64,000 nt of DNA from an uncultured Collinsella sp. (GTDB lineage Bacteria; Actinomycetota; Coriobacteriia; Coriobacteriales; Coriobacteriaceae): assembly GCA_905199225.1 (NCBI GenBank), contig CAJKFS010000004.1, forward strand, positions 17,151 to 81,150, read 5' to 3'. Positions 50,731 to 60,080 of this stretch are shown piece by piece (the stretch's first letter is position 1; each line of letters starts with the position of its first letter). The translations under genes and the position numbers were made by a program. Below the pieces are notes generated by a model, which was not told the origin of the DNA, did no database searches, and saw only the letters and a list, made by a program, of their open reading frames with translations.

Positions 50731-53448
50731 TCAGTTGTTATTGCCACCATCGAGCAATGCCTCAAAATCCTTCGCCGGCATGGGGCGGTAGTAGAGGAAG
50801 CCCTGAGCGTAGCGGGCGCCCATTTGTCGTAGCATGTTCGCCTGCTCATTTGTCTCGACGCCTTCGACCACGACGGGCAGATGGAGCGACTGCGCCATTT
50901 CGAGCATCGATGAAATGATTTGCGTGCTGCGGCCTTGATCGCGGTCGGTGGGCACAAAGGTGCGGTCGAGCTTGATGACGTCGACGTTGACGTTCTTGAG
51001 CATCGCGAGCGTGGACTGACCGGTGCCAAAATCGTCCATATAGGTCGAGAAGCCGCGGGTGTGCAGATCTGCGGTTAGCTTATCCACGGCCTCGGATTCT
51101 CCCGTATAAGCCGTCTCGGTGATCTCGATACGCATGAGCTCGGGCGGTAGCTTGTATTGGACGGCGAGCGCCCCCATATGTTCGGCAACGTCGCAGGCAA
51201 GGATATCCACGCGCGACACATTAAGCGAGACCGGAACCACGCGAAGACGGCGATCGAGACGCTCGCGAAGCCATATGGCGACACCTTGCCAAATGTACTT
51301 GTCGAGCGTCACTACAAAGCCGCTTTCCTCGAGTGCGGGGATAAACGTTGCGGGCGAAATGAGAGAGCTGTCCTTGTCAATCCAGCGGGTGAGTGCTTCG
51401 GCGCCAATAATCTCGCCGGTTTCCATATCGACCTGGGGCTGAAGATAGTATGTGATGCGACCATTTGACAGCGCGTACTGGAATTCGGTCAGCGTGCGGT
51501 GGAACGCGACTTCGCGCTCGTACTCCGCGGGGCGGAAAATGGCAATGCGCTCCTTAAAGTCGTTTTTTGCGCGTCGATTGGTAAACATGGCCTTTGCCTG
51601 CGCATCGATGGTGATTTCCTCATTGGAGTCGATGGGGTAAACGCCCATGGACGGCCAGAAACCTACGCCGTCATCATGCCTGACTACTGCCTCACGAACG
51701 CGGTTGTAGATTTGATGGACGGTGATGTGCTTAAAGGGGATGAGTACACAAAAGTCATCTTGGCCCCAGTACCCTGCGACGCCCATATCGGCATTCTCGA
51801 TGTCCTTGAGGACCGTGCCTACATCGGCGAGTACGCGGTCGCCCTCGGCCTGGCCGTGCCATTCATTAAACAGGCGCATGTGGCCCATGTCGACCGTGGC
51901 GATGCACCAGGTGCCGTCGCGCCTTGCCTCGAGAAATGCGTTGGCGCGCCGCATAAACTCGCTGGGTCGATAGAGGCCCGTGAGCGAGTCGATACGTTCG
52001 GCTATGGCGCTTTTGCGCTCCGCCTCGGGTATGGGGAGGCTGTCGTTGGGAACAAGCCCGCCGGCCGTGCGAAGGCGACGGTCGAGTTCGCCTAAAACGG
52101 CGGTCGCTTGATGGGTTAAGTGCTCGTAAAAGGCCGGGACGACAAGGCAGACGGGAGTAATGGTGTCGCCTGCGATTCGAACAGGAGCGAAAACGGCCTC
52201 TTTAAGGTGGCGGGTCAGTTGCTCGAATGCCTCGTGGTCTAGGTCGTTGCTGAGCACGACGAACTGGACGCTTCGTGAACGGTAGACCCGGCTCCTGCCG
52301 CGGGTGATCGACAGCATGCGGCCTGCGTATTCGGCAAGCATGTTGTCGACAGCCTCGGCCCCGTAGAGCTCGTTGAGCTTTGTCGTGCCACGAACGCGCA
52401 CCGCTATAAGCCCTGTCTCGCAACGATCGCGGCGGCAGGCGTCGATGGCGTTGGCCAGCATGCGCTGCGTTCCGAGGCCTGTGGCGGCGTCGACGGTTTC
52501 GGCAAGTGAGTGGTTGACGAGCTCGCCGACATAGAGCGAGGGGACATTTCCGTCGCCGTCGATACGAAACCCGCGAGCACGGCAAAGGACGTAGTCGCCG
52601 ACGGCGTTGCGCACACGATACTGCATGACGCGACGGTGCTTGGTGCCGTTGTAGACTTGGTCGATGTCGTTGATGCAGGCCTCAAGGTCGTCGGGATGGA
52701 CGCGCGTTTTCCAGTAATCGCGACAGTTGTCTATGTGCTCCGAGGGAAGGCCAAGATCGCGTAAGGCACCTTGTGACCAAAGGGTGCGATGTTTGTCCAA
52801 GTTCTCGATAAAGAAATAACGGCCCTCGTTGAGCATCGAAAAGGCGTCAAAAATACGATCGCTTATTTCGAAGTCGTCGGCGTGGACTTGCGTGATATTG
52901 CGTCGATCGAGGTGCATGGCATGACGTAGCTTGTAGTCGTACATGCGATGGTCGGCATCGAGCGTCATGCGATTGGAAGCTTCGCCCAGGGCGGGGTCGG
53001 CATGTGACACTCCGTAGCTAAACGAGTGGGGCATCTCGGAATCGTTGTTTTTGAGCAGAACCGTTCGGCAGTGTTTCAGACGTTCGGCGAGGTCGTCCTC
53101 GGTTGCAATCGTAGATAGGATGGCAAACTCGTCGCCGCCTATGCGAAACGCCGCTTCGCCCACCTTCATATACAGCTTAAGATAGAGACTTACCTGCAAG
53201 ATATAGCGGTTGCCCTCGTCATGCCCAAAGACGTCGTTGCAGTGCTTGAGATTGTCGATATCGATGAACGCCATGGTAACGGGGGCGTCCTGCTCCCAGA
53301 GCTCCTCGAGGGAACGGGCAAAGCCGCCACGGTTGCCAAGCCCGGTAAGCTGGTCGGTAAAGGCAGTCCTGATCAGATCCTCCTGCCGTTCGAGAAGGTC
53401 GCGGACGGTCTTTTCGAGCGTTTCGGTGTAATTGCTGACAGTTTCCAT
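50731..53448 (-). CDS. GGDEF-PAS-GGDEF-GGDEF-EAL protein
   Basis: 905 aa. Order: active GGDEF (104-108, FRIGGDEFAIL), a PAS-like domain, a degenerate GGDEF (RSRSVQFVVLSN), a third with WGQDDFCVLIPF, and a C-terminal EAL domain (about 650-890) with EALTRW, EITETAY and DDFGTGQSTLAMLKN, catalytic residues conserved. Thus both making and hydrolysing cyclic di-GMP is possible. No RxxD I-site. The N-terminal part strongly resembles the adjacent 509-aa protein, so the pair arose by duplication. The ATG has only a weak ribosome site. Confidence 0.87.
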   Translation of the reverse strand: METVSNYTETLEKTVRDLLERQEDLIRTAFTDQLTGLGNRGGFARSLEELWEQDAPVTMAFIDIDNLKHCNDVFGHDEGNRYILQVSLYLKLYMKVGEAAFRIGGDEFAILSTIATEDDLAERLKHCRTVLLKNNDSEMPHSFSYGVSHADPALGEASNRMTLDADHRMYDYKLRHAMHLDRRNITQVHADDFEISDRIFDAFSMLNEGRYFFIENLDKHRTLWSQGALRDLGLPSEHIDNCRDYWKTRVHPDDLEACINDIDQVYNGTKHRRVMQYRVRNAVGDYVLCRARGFRIDGDGNVPSLYVGELVNHSLAETVDAATGLGTQRMLANAIDACRRDRCETGLIAVRVRGTTKLNELYGAEAVDNMLAEYAGRMLSITRGRSRVYRSRSVQFVVLSNDLDHEAFEQLTRHLKEAVFAPVRIAGDTITPVCLVVPAFYEHLTHQATAVLGELDRRLRTAGGLVPNDSLPIPEAERKSAIAERIDSLTGLYRPSEFMRRANAFLEARRDGTWCIATVDMGHMRLFNEWHGQAEGDRVLADVGTVLKDIENADMGVAGYWGQDDFCVLIPFKHITVHQIYNRVREAVVRHDDGVGFWPSMGVYPIDSNEEITIDAQAKAMFTNRRAKNDFKERIAIFRPAEYEREVAFHRTLTEFQYALSNGRITYYLQPQVDMETGEIIGAEALTRWIDKDSSLISPATFIPALEESGFVVTLDKYIWQGVAIWLRERLDRRLRVVPVSLNVSRVDILACDVAEHMGALAVQYKLPPELMRIEITETAYTGESEAVDKLTADLHTRGFSTYMDDFGTGQSTLAMLKNVNVDVIKLDRTFVPTDRDQGRSTQIISSMLEMAQSLHLPVVVEGVETNEQANMLRQMGARYAQGFLYYRPMPAKDFEALLDGGNNN

Positions 53449-53772
53449 GTTCTAAGCGACTTTCTGAGGTCGGGGCGGATTGCGTCGGGCGAGCTCGTTG
53501 TGTACACGCGTCGTTGCTCAGCGCTTTGCATGTATCCAGGCCCCCGCCTTGCCGCGTTGTTGAGTTAATTTGTCGGCTAATGTTCGCTGTTGATAACAGC
53601 TGAGTAGTGTAAACAATAGTGCCCAATTATATATGGGTGCACATGCTGTGGGCGGCTATTATTCGACAAGCGGTAGCGCGACGATGCGATGTTCGATAAA
53701 AATGCGACTGGGACGATATATGTTGACGGGTATACTTGTCCCGTTTTAAAACGCAGGAACGGAGATGGTCGC

Positions 53773-54642
53773 ATGGCACAGTCAAATATGACGCGCACGG
53801 TGGGGCTGGCGCTCGAGGGAGGCGGCTACCGCGGTATGTATACGGCGGGCGTGCTCGACGTTTGGATGGAGCACGGTTTGACCTGCGACCATATGGTGGG
53901 CGTCTCGGCGGGCGCGGCGTTTGGCTACAACTTTAAATCGCGCCAGATCGGCCGCGCCATTCGCTATAACAAGGCCTATTGCGCCGACAAGCGCTATGCG
54001 AGCGTGACCAGCTGGCTGCGAACCGGCGATATGTACAATGCCGACTTTGCTTATCACGAGGTGCCTATCGAGCGCGATCCTATCGACTTGGAGGCGTATC
54101 GCACCTGTCCCATGCGATTTACGTGCGTGTGTACCGATATCGAGACGGGCAAGGCCGTCTATCACGATCTGCCGTATGGCGACGAGCGCGATATCGAGTG
54201 GATTCGGGCGTCGTCGGCAATTCCCGTGGCGACGCGTCCCGTTGCTATTGACGGGCATAAGTATCTGGATGGTGGCGTGGCTGATTCTATTCCCAGCGCG
54301 TGGCTGTTTGCGCAGGGGTATGACCGCAATATCGTGGTACTCACGCAGCCGGCGGGCTTTGTGAAGCAGCCCAACAGCGTGATGCCCATGCTGCGGCGCG
54401 TGTTCCGTCACTATCCGGAGTTTGTCGCAGCGCTTGAGCACCGGCATGAGGTCTACAATGCCACGCTCGATGACCTGGCACGTCGCGAGGCTGCCGGCGA
54501 GATCTTTGTGGTGCGTCCGAGCGAATCGGTGAAGGTGCCGTCGCTGTGTCGCGAGCCCGATGAACTTGAGCGCATCTACCAGATTGGTCGCCGCGATGCG
54601 GAGGCGACCTTGCCGGCACTGGAGGCATATCTGGCAGGGTAG
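53773..54642 (+). CDS. Patatin-like phospholipase
   Basis: 289 aa. Oxyanion loop LEGGGYRGMYTAGVLD, nucleophile VGVSAGAAFG (GxSxG) and catalytic DGG (YLDGGVADS): the Ser-Asp dyad is complete. Probably a cytoplasmic lipid acyl hydrolase, YjjU-like. ATG at 53773 has GGAG upstream. Divergent from the GGDEF/EAL gene, with 324 bp between; that gap is AT-rich near its centre and holds presumed promoters but no gene I can support. Confidence 0.92.
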   Translation: MAQSNMTRTVGLALEGGGYRGMYTAGVLDVWMEHGLTCDHMVGVSAGAAFGYNFKSRQIGRAIRYNKAYCADKRYASVTSWLRTGDMYNADFAYHEVPIERDPIDLEAYRTCPMRFTCVCTDIETGKAVYHDLPYGDERDIEWIRASSAIPVATRPVAIDGHKYLDGGVADSIPSAWLFAQGYDRNIVVLTQPAGFVKQPNSVMPMLRRVFRHYPEFVAALEHRHEVYNATLDDLARREAAGEIFVVRPSESVKVPSLCREPDELERIYQIGRRDAEATLPALEAYLAG

Positions 54643-54664
54643 AGGCTGCTGCCGCCATCTCGGC

Positions 54665-54710
54665 GGAAAGCGCATCCCGGAATGGAGGCTCAAACTGGGA
54701 TGCGCTTTCC
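54665..54710. terminator. GGAAAGCGCATCCC hairpin
   Basis: 14-bp perfect arms GGAAAGCGCATCCC / GGGATGCGCTTTCC with an 18-nt loop, between the convergent patatin and thiE genes. Confidence 0.75.
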
Positions 54711-54754
54711 ATTGCTGAAGATATGAGGCTGCGAATCAGCTGCTCGGCCTAGAC

Positions 54755-55450
54755 TTACGCCTGCTGCCAGGTGCCGACGAGCTCCTTGGCCGCGGCGTAG
54801 GGGTCATCGGCGCTGCAGACGGCGCTCACCACAAAGAAGCCGTCGACGCCGGTTGCCTTAAGCTGCGGCAAGTCGGCCGTCTTGACGCCGCCGCCCACCA
54901 CGATGGGCACGGGGCTTGCCGCGTGGAGTGCGGCCAGGTCCTCAAAGCTCTTGGTGATGATAGAGCCATCGGCCGCGCGTCCGCAGTCGCGCTTGGTCTC
55001 GGTCTCGTGGAGCGGGCCGATGCCCAGGTAGTCGACCAGGCTCATGTCGGCGGTCTTGACGTATTCGAGCATCTCCTCGCAGCGGGCCGAAAGGCCCACG
55101 ATGGCGTCGGGGCCCAGCAGCTTGCGACAGACCTCGACGGGAATGTCGCTCTGGCCTACGTGCACGCCGTCGACGGCAATGCCCTGCTCGCGCGCGGCGA
55201 GTACACAGTCCAGACGGTCGTCGATTAACAGGGCGACCTGACCGGTCTTGCCGGCCTGTGCGATTGCCTGCGCGGCGTCGCCGGTCAGCGCAATGATCTC
55301 GCGGGCGCTTGCCACCTTGGAGCGCACCTGGATGCAGGTAAAGCCGGCGTCGAGTGCCTGGGCCACCACATCGCCCACGGGGCGCCCGAGCGTGTTTTCG
55401 GGGCCGAGCACCAGATAGGCCGAGATATCAAGGTTGTCGCGGATGCTCAT
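54755..55450 (-). CDS. thiE: Thiamine-phosphate synthase
   Basis: 231 aa TIM barrel. Joins HMP-PP and THZ-P to thiamine phosphate. Motifs: FTCIQVRSK, LLIDDRLDCVLA, DGVHVGQSD, VGLSARC, DYLGIGPLHETETK and VPIVVGGGVKTADL. The start overlaps the upstream thiamine-binding gene by 4 bp. Last gene of the riboswitch-controlled operon thiM-(thiamine-binding)-thiE. Confidence 0.95.
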   Translation of the reverse strand: MSIRDNLDISAYLVLGPENTLGRPVGDVVAQALDAGFTCIQVRSKVASAREIIALTGDAAQAIAQAGKTGQVALLIDDRLDCVLAAREQGIAVDGVHVGQSDIPVEVCRKLLGPDAIVGLSARCEEMLEYVKTADMSLVDYLGIGPLHETETKRDCGRAADGSIITKSFEDLAALHAASPVPIVVGGGVKTADLPQLKATGVDGFFVVSAVCSADDPYAAAKELVGTWQQA

Positions 55451-55788
55451 CGTGCTTCCTCCTGTTTCTTGATCTGTGCTTCCATGCGCTCGAGCTTGCC
55501 GGTCATGGTGTCGGTAAATCCGGGTCGAATATCGGCTTTGAGTACGACTTCGGTGCGGATGCCCTTGCTCGCCAACACAAAGGTTGCGTCACGCGCGACC
55601 TGCATGACTTCGTCCCAGTCGCCCTCGATCTCGGTGAACATCGAGGTGGTGCGGTTGGGAAGACCGCTCTCGCGAATGACGTGCACGACCTCGGCGACCT
55701 CGGCGGATAGCTCATCGCCGGTGCCGCATGGGGCGATGGCCACAGCGACGAGCGTGTTCATGCCGGCATTGGTTGCGGGCTCGGACAT
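55447..55788 (-). CDS. Thiamine-binding protein, MTH1187/YkoF-like
   Basis: 113 aa, a single MTH1187/YqgV domain: VAVAIAPCGTGDELSAEVAEVVHVIRESGL, TEIEGDWDEVMQVARDA and a helical tail. Family proteins bind thiamine or HMP and are often encoded in thiamine loci. It is cytoplasmic here (no signal peptide) and lies between thiM and thiE. AGGAGG precedes ATG 55788. Confidence 0.88.
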   Translation of the reverse strand: MSEPATNAGMNTLVAVAIAPCGTGDELSAEVAEVVHVIRESGLPNRTTSMFTEIEGDWDEVMQVARDATFVLASKGIRTEVVLKADIRPGFTDTMTGKLERMEAQIKKQEEAR

Positions 55789-55790
55789 GG

Positions 55791-56630
55791 CTATGCCTCC
55801 TCGAGCTCGAGTCGGTTATCGGCGATGTCCTGGGCGGTCGCGTGGTAGAGCTCGTCGATAAAGGCGACCTTAAAGCTTGCCGGGGCATCGGCGACAGCGG
55901 CGGCACGCGTGCCGGCAACGTTGTAGACGGCGGTACCGCAGACGGCTGCCGTAAACGGATCGGCAGCGCAGGCGTACACGGCCAGCACGCCGCCCTGCGA
56001 GCAACCGCAGCCGGTGATCTTGGACATGAGCGGGCTGCCGCCGTGGGACTTGGCCACGGTCGTGCCGTCGGTGATCAGGTCGACTTCGCCCGAGACCACT
56101 ACGGCGCCGCCGGTGTAGCGGGCGAGCGCCACGGCGGCAGCGCGGGCGGCGTCGACCGTGTCGGTGGTATCGACACCGCGCACGCGGCTCAGATCGGCCG
56201 CCTCGCCCTCAAGACCCCACAGGCCGGCGAGTGCGATGATCTCGGAGGCGTTGCCACGCACGATGGCGGGCTTGTACTGCTTGAGTTCGTTTACCAGCTG
56301 GGTGCGCAGGCTACCGATACCCAGACCCACCGGATCGAGCACCCAGGGCTTACCGGCGTCGTGTGCCGCCTTGGCCGCGCGGGGAATCGTCTGCTCGTAG
56401 ATGGGGAAGAGCGTGCCCATATTGAGATAGATGGCGCCGCCGCCGGCAACGAGCGCCTCGCCCTCGTCGGGAAGATAGACCATGGCGGCCGATCCACCCA
56501 CAGCGAGCTGCGCGTTGGCGACAAAGTCGATCGTCACCGTGTTGGTGATGGAGCCGGCCATCGGATTGGTGGCACGAATCTCCTCCACGGCTTTGACCAC
56601 ATTTTGCTTAAGCTGTTCCGAATCAATCAC
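55791..56630 (-). CDS. thiM: Hydroxyethylthiazole kinase
   Basis: 279 aa. Phosphorylates THZ alcohol. TNTVTIDFVANAQLAVGGSAAM, VLDPVGLGIGSLR, IVRGNASEI, VSGEVDLITDG and the anion hole KITGCGCSQGG are ThiM-defining. GTG at 56630 is the start, supported by AGGAGG. First gene after a TPP riboswitch and terminator. No thiD is in the cluster, so HMP kinase must be encoded elsewhere. Confidence 0.95.
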   Translation of the reverse strand: MIDSEQLKQNVVKAVEEIRATNPMAGSITNTVTIDFVANAQLAVGGSAAMVYLPDEGEALVAGGGAIYLNMGTLFPIYEQTIPRAAKAAHDAGKPWVLDPVGLGIGSLRTQLVNELKQYKPAIVRGNASEIIALAGLWGLEGEAADLSRVRGVDTTDTVDAARAAAVALARYTGGAVVVSGEVDLITDGTTVAKSHGGSPLMSKITGCGCSQGGVLAVYACAADPFTAAVCGTAVYNVAGTRAAAVADAPASFKVAFIDELYHATAQDIADNRLELEEA

Positions 56631-56656
56631 TGCACATGCCTCCTTGGCATAGAAAA

Positions 56657-56682
56657 GGGGCGCTGTGCATAGACAGCGCCCC
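56657..56682 (-). terminator. Riboswitch-controlled terminator before thiM
   Basis: GGGGCGCTGT / ACAGCGCCCC with a 6-nt loop and, on the minus strand, TTTTCT after it. Positioned between the TPP aptamer and thiM. Confidence 0.85.
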
Positions 56683-56692
56683 TGTAAAGGCG

Positions 56693-56785
56693 GCATGCTC
56701 CCTACGCCAGCATTAACTGACAGGTTCAAAGGATTGGGCCCATTGCCCTCTCAGCCTTGTGGTTTGCACCGCCGGCACTCCCGCA
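56693..56785 (-). promoter_or_regulatory. TPP riboswitch (THI box)
   Basis: Read on the minus strand: CGGGAGTGC start, GGCTGAGAGGG (the CUGAGA core), CCTTTGAACCTG (ACCUG core), then TTAATGCTGGCGTAGGGA: the conserved THI-box blocks in order. With the terminator it would stop thiM transcription when TPP is abundant. Confidence 0.95.
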
Positions 56786-56852
56786 TCGAATCTGTTGTTC
56801 CCTATACTAGCGCACCGTTACAATGGTTACGGTGAAAATGACGGGGGACTCT

Positions 56853-57761
56853 ATGATCAAACTTGTGCTGACCGATATGGACGATACACTGATTCCAGCC
56901 GGGCATGACGGCGCCAGCGACTACGCCATTGAGGGTATTCATGCCATGCAGGCGGCGGGTCTGCACTTTGGCCCGGTTTCAGGTCGTCAGCCGTCCGCGA
57001 TGGGCTGGATGTTCAAAAACCGTTCCGAGTGTTTTTCGACTGGCGCGTTCTGTAACGGTCAGGTGATGTTTGTCGACGGCGAAGTAGTCGCCTCGCGCGC
57101 AATCGACAACGATGCTCTGATGCGCTTGGCCGACTATCTGGAGCAAGAGACCGACGATACATTTCTAAAAGTCTACAGCCTGGGCGATGACTTTTGGGGC
57201 AACGATGCCTATTGCGTGACGAGTGACCCCGAGCGCGTTCGTCGCGCCATGGGGTCGGGCGGCAACGCGTGGCTCAAAGGCGAAGAGGCCCCATGTCGTC
57301 CCGTCGTCGATGACGCGCCGATGTTTAAGGCGAATATCTGGAGTGCCCGTTCGCGCGAGGGGCTCGCGGAGCTACGCGAGCGCGTTGCCGCTGAGGTGCC
57401 GGAACTCTCGCTTGTGTTTCCCAACAACCGCGTGCGCCTGTTCGACGTTCTTCCGACCGGCTGGGACAAGGGCTGCGCCGCGCTGGAGCTGGCGCGTGCT
57501 TTGGGCCTGACGCCCGACGAGGTGGCCGTATTCGGCGATTCCGATAACGATTTGCCCATGATCGATGCCGTTCCCAACTCCGTTGCAGTCGCCAATGCCA
57601 ACGAGGCCGTCACGGCTGCCGCACGCTGGCATATCGGCGCTGCGGCAGATGATGCGGTTGCCGGGGCTCTGCATCAGATTGCCGCCTGCGCCGCGACGGG
57701 GGAGATGCCGTCGTTTATGAGCCAAATGGACACGGCGGGTTTCGACGTCACAAACGTCTAG
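56853..57761 (+). CDS. HAD-superfamily (Cof-type) phosphatase
   Basis: 302 aa, class IIB HAD. Motif 1 LTDMDDTLIP, motif 2 around GPVSGRQPSA, motif 4 VFGDSDNDLPMIDAV. Probably dephosphorylates a sugar phosphate or cofactor precursor such as FMN or PLP. ATG 56853 has GGGGGA. It precedes a LysR gene by 10 bp. Confidence 0.93.
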   Translation: MIKLVLTDMDDTLIPAGHDGASDYAIEGIHAMQAAGLHFGPVSGRQPSAMGWMFKNRSECFSTGAFCNGQVMFVDGEVVASRAIDNDALMRLADYLEQETDDTFLKVYSLGDDFWGNDAYCVTSDPERVRRAMGSGGNAWLKGEEAPCRPVVDDAPMFKANIWSARSREGLAELRERVAAEVPELSLVFPNNRVRLFDVLPTGWDKGCAALELARALGLTPDEVAVFGDSDNDLPMIDAVPNSVAVANANEAVTAAARWHIGAAADDAVAGALHQIAACAATGEMPSFMSQMDTAGFDVTNV

Positions 57762-57771
57762 GGAGAAAGCC

Positions 57772-58668
57772 ATGAAGCTCCAGCAACTCAGATATGTCGT
57801 CAAAGTTGCCGAATGCGGCAGCATCACCGAGGCCTCGCGCCGGCTCTTTGTGTCGCAGCCTTCGATTACCGCGTCGATCCGCGATCTCGAAAACGAGATG
57901 GGTGTGCATATCTTTGAGCGCACCAACAAGGGTGTCATTGTGTCCGAGGAAGGCGAGACCTTCTTGGGGTACGCGCGCCAGGTGCTCGACCAGGCCGACC
58001 TGCTCGAGGGCAAGTACAAAGGTACGTCCGAGCAGGTGCCGCACTTTAGTGTGAGCTGCCAGCATTATTCCTTTGCCGTTAATGCGTTTGTCGACGTGAT
58101 CCGCGAGTTCGATGCCGCGCGCTACGACTTTACCCTGCGCGAGGAGCAGACCCACGAAATTATCGAGGATGTCGCGCATATGAAAAGCGAACTCGGCATC
58201 CTGTATCTGTCGGAGCACAATCGCGAGGTCATCGAGCGCATGCTTGCCGCCAACGAGCTCGTGTTCGAAGGGCTCTTCTGCGCCACGCCGCATGTCTTCG
58301 TCTGCGCCGACCATCCGCTGGCGGGCCGCTCCAGCGTGACGCTCGAGGATCTGGAAGACTACCCGTTCCTGTCCTACGAGCAGGGCAGCTACAACTCGTT
58401 TTACTATTCCGAGGAGCTGACCTCGACGTTCGAGCGTCGCAAAAATATTCGCGTGCGCGACCGTGCGACGTTGTTCAATTTGGCCATGGGCCTCAACGGC
58501 TACACGGTATGCTCGGGCGTGATCAGCCACGAGCTCAACGGCCCCGGCATTATCTCGATTCCGCTCGACGTGGACGAGTACATGGAGATCGGCATTATTA
58601 CGCGCAAGAACACGACGCTCACGCGCTACGGTCGGGCCTATATCGACGCGATTCGTCAGCATATCTAG
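57772..58668 (+). CDS. LysR family regulator
   Basis: 298 aa. MKLQQLRYVVKVAECGSITEASRRLFVSQPSITASIRDLENEMGVHIFER HTH, then a substrate-binding domain. The CysB/MetR-like start and the downstream MetE-like gene suggest control of methionine synthesis (inference). Two inverted repeats lie between this gene and the synthase. Confidence 0.93.
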   Translation: MKLQQLRYVVKVAECGSITEASRRLFVSQPSITASIRDLENEMGVHIFERTNKGVIVSEEGETFLGYARQVLDQADLLEGKYKGTSEQVPHFSVSCQHYSFAVNAFVDVIREFDAARYDFTLREEQTHEIIEDVAHMKSELGILYLSEHNREVIERMLAANELVFEGLFCATPHVFVCADHPLAGRSSVTLEDLEDYPFLSYEQGSYNSFYYSEELTSTFERRKNIRVRDRATLFNLAMGLNGYTVCSGVISHELNGPGIISIPLDVDEYMEIGIITRKNTTLTRYGRAYIDAIRQHI

Positions 58669-58715
58669 GCTGCTGTGCTCCGCACGGTTCAAGTCTCTTT
58701 ATGACAGTCCAGAAT

Positions 58716-58736
58716 GATATAGGAAGCATCTATATC
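58716..58736. promoter_or_regulatory. GATATAG-N7-CTATATC inverted repeat
   Basis: Perfect 7-bp arms; LysR-type dyad upstream of the MetE-like gene. Confidence 0.5.
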
Positions 58737-58769
58737 AAACTGTTATGAACGTATATTTTACGATGACCA

Positions 58770-58783
58770 TATGAGCGCTCATA
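58770..58783. promoter_or_regulatory. TATGAGCGCTCATA palindrome
   Basis: Perfect 14-bp palindrome 41 bp before the MetE-like start, overlapping the expected promoter; candidate operator. Confidence 0.5.
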
Positions 58784-58823
58784 CTCTGTCCCAGTAAAGC
58801 AACCAATGCAAAGGGAGATATCT

Positions 58824-59957
58824 ATGAGCACTTCGATTCAACCGAACGCGCCGTTTCGCGCCGATATCGTCGGCAGCTTTCTTCGTCCGCAGGCTGTAAA
58901 GGATGCCCGTGCCGCCTATGCCGCGGGTAAACTCGACGCTTCCGGCCTTAAGGCCGTCGAGGACGAGGCCATCCGCGACTTAGTGGCCAAGCAGAAGGCT
59001 GCCGGCCTGCAGGTGATTACCGATGGCGAGTTCCGCCGCAGCTACTGGCACCTCGATTTTATGTGGGGACTCAACGGCATTGAGCGCCGCGCCTCGCGCA
59101 CGGGCTACATGTTTCACGATGAGGAGACTACCGCCGACACCGCCGTGGTAACCGGTCTCATTAGCGGCGAGAACCATCCGTTCGTCGAGCATTTTAAGTT
59201 TGTCAAGGCGCTTGAGGGGGAGGGCCAGGTCGCGCGTCAAACCATTCCGGCGCCGATCCAGACGTTCTCGGAGGTTACGCTCGACCGCTGCGATGGACAG
59301 CAGGAGAGTTTGCGCGCCGTCTACAAGACCGACGAAGAGCTCGCTGATGCCATCGCCGCAGCATACCGCACCGTGATTGCCGACCTGTATGCCGCGGGCT
59401 GCCGCAACATCCAATTTGACGACTGCACCTGGGGTATCTATTGCGATACCGACTTTGTGTCCAAGACCGGCATGAGCCCGGTTGACTTGCAAAAGGTGTC
59501 CGAGCTAGGTGTGGCGCTCAACAATGCCGCAATCGCGGACAAGCCCGACGATCTGGTCGTCAACACGCATGTGTGCCGCGGCAACTACCATTCCACCTAT
59601 GCTTTTGAGGGCGGCTACGACCCCATCGCGCCGTACCTGTTCGCACATGAGAACGTCGATGCGTTCTATCTGGAGTTCGACACACCCCGCGCCGGTGGTT
59701 TTGAGCCGCTCAAGTACGTTGCCCCCGGCAAGAAGGTCGTGCTGGGCCTGGTGACCACCAAGGCGGCAGAGCTCGAGAACGAGGACGTTATCGTCGAGCG
59801 CATCCGCGAAGCTGCAAAGTATGTGCCGCTCGAGAACCTGTACCTGTCGCCCCAGTGCGGCTTTGCCAGCTGCGAGATTGGCAACAAACTGACCGAGGAC
59901 GAGCAGTGGGCAAAGATCGCGCTGGTCAAGCGCATTGCCGAGCACGTTTGGAAGTAA
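58824..59957 (+). CDS. Cobalamin-independent methionine synthase-like protein (YxjG/MetE C-terminal type)
   Basis: 377 aa: only the catalytic barrel of MetE. RADIVGSFLRPQAV, ITDGEFRRSYWHLDF, FDDCTWGIYC and the zinc ligands HVCRGNY and, near the C-terminus, PQCGFAS. The family transfers a methyl group to homocysteine or related thiols. ATG 58824 has AAGGGAG. Likely controlled by the preceding LysR. Confidence 0.9.
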   Translation: MSTSIQPNAPFRADIVGSFLRPQAVKDARAAYAAGKLDASGLKAVEDEAIRDLVAKQKAAGLQVITDGEFRRSYWHLDFMWGLNGIERRASRTGYMFHDEETTADTAVVTGLISGENHPFVEHFKFVKALEGEGQVARQTIPAPIQTFSEVTLDRCDGQQESLRAVYKTDEELADAIAAAYRTVIADLYAAGCRNIQFDDCTWGIYCDTDFVSKTGMSPVDLQKVSELGVALNNAAIADKPDDLVVNTHVCRGNYHSTYAFEGGYDPIAPYLFAHENVDAFYLEFDTPRAGGFEPLKYVAPGKKVVLGLVTTKAAELENEDVIVERIREAAKYVPLENLYLSPQCGFASCEIGNKLTEDEQWAKIALVKRIAEHVWK

Positions 59958-60080
59958 CGCTACCGTTTGCAGGCGACGGTGCGTGCGAGACACGGCGTAT
60001 CACGTACAATGGTTCGGATCGTATCGTTCGGGCAGATTATCCGATATGCCTGATCGCCCTTCCATCATGAAAGGACTTCC

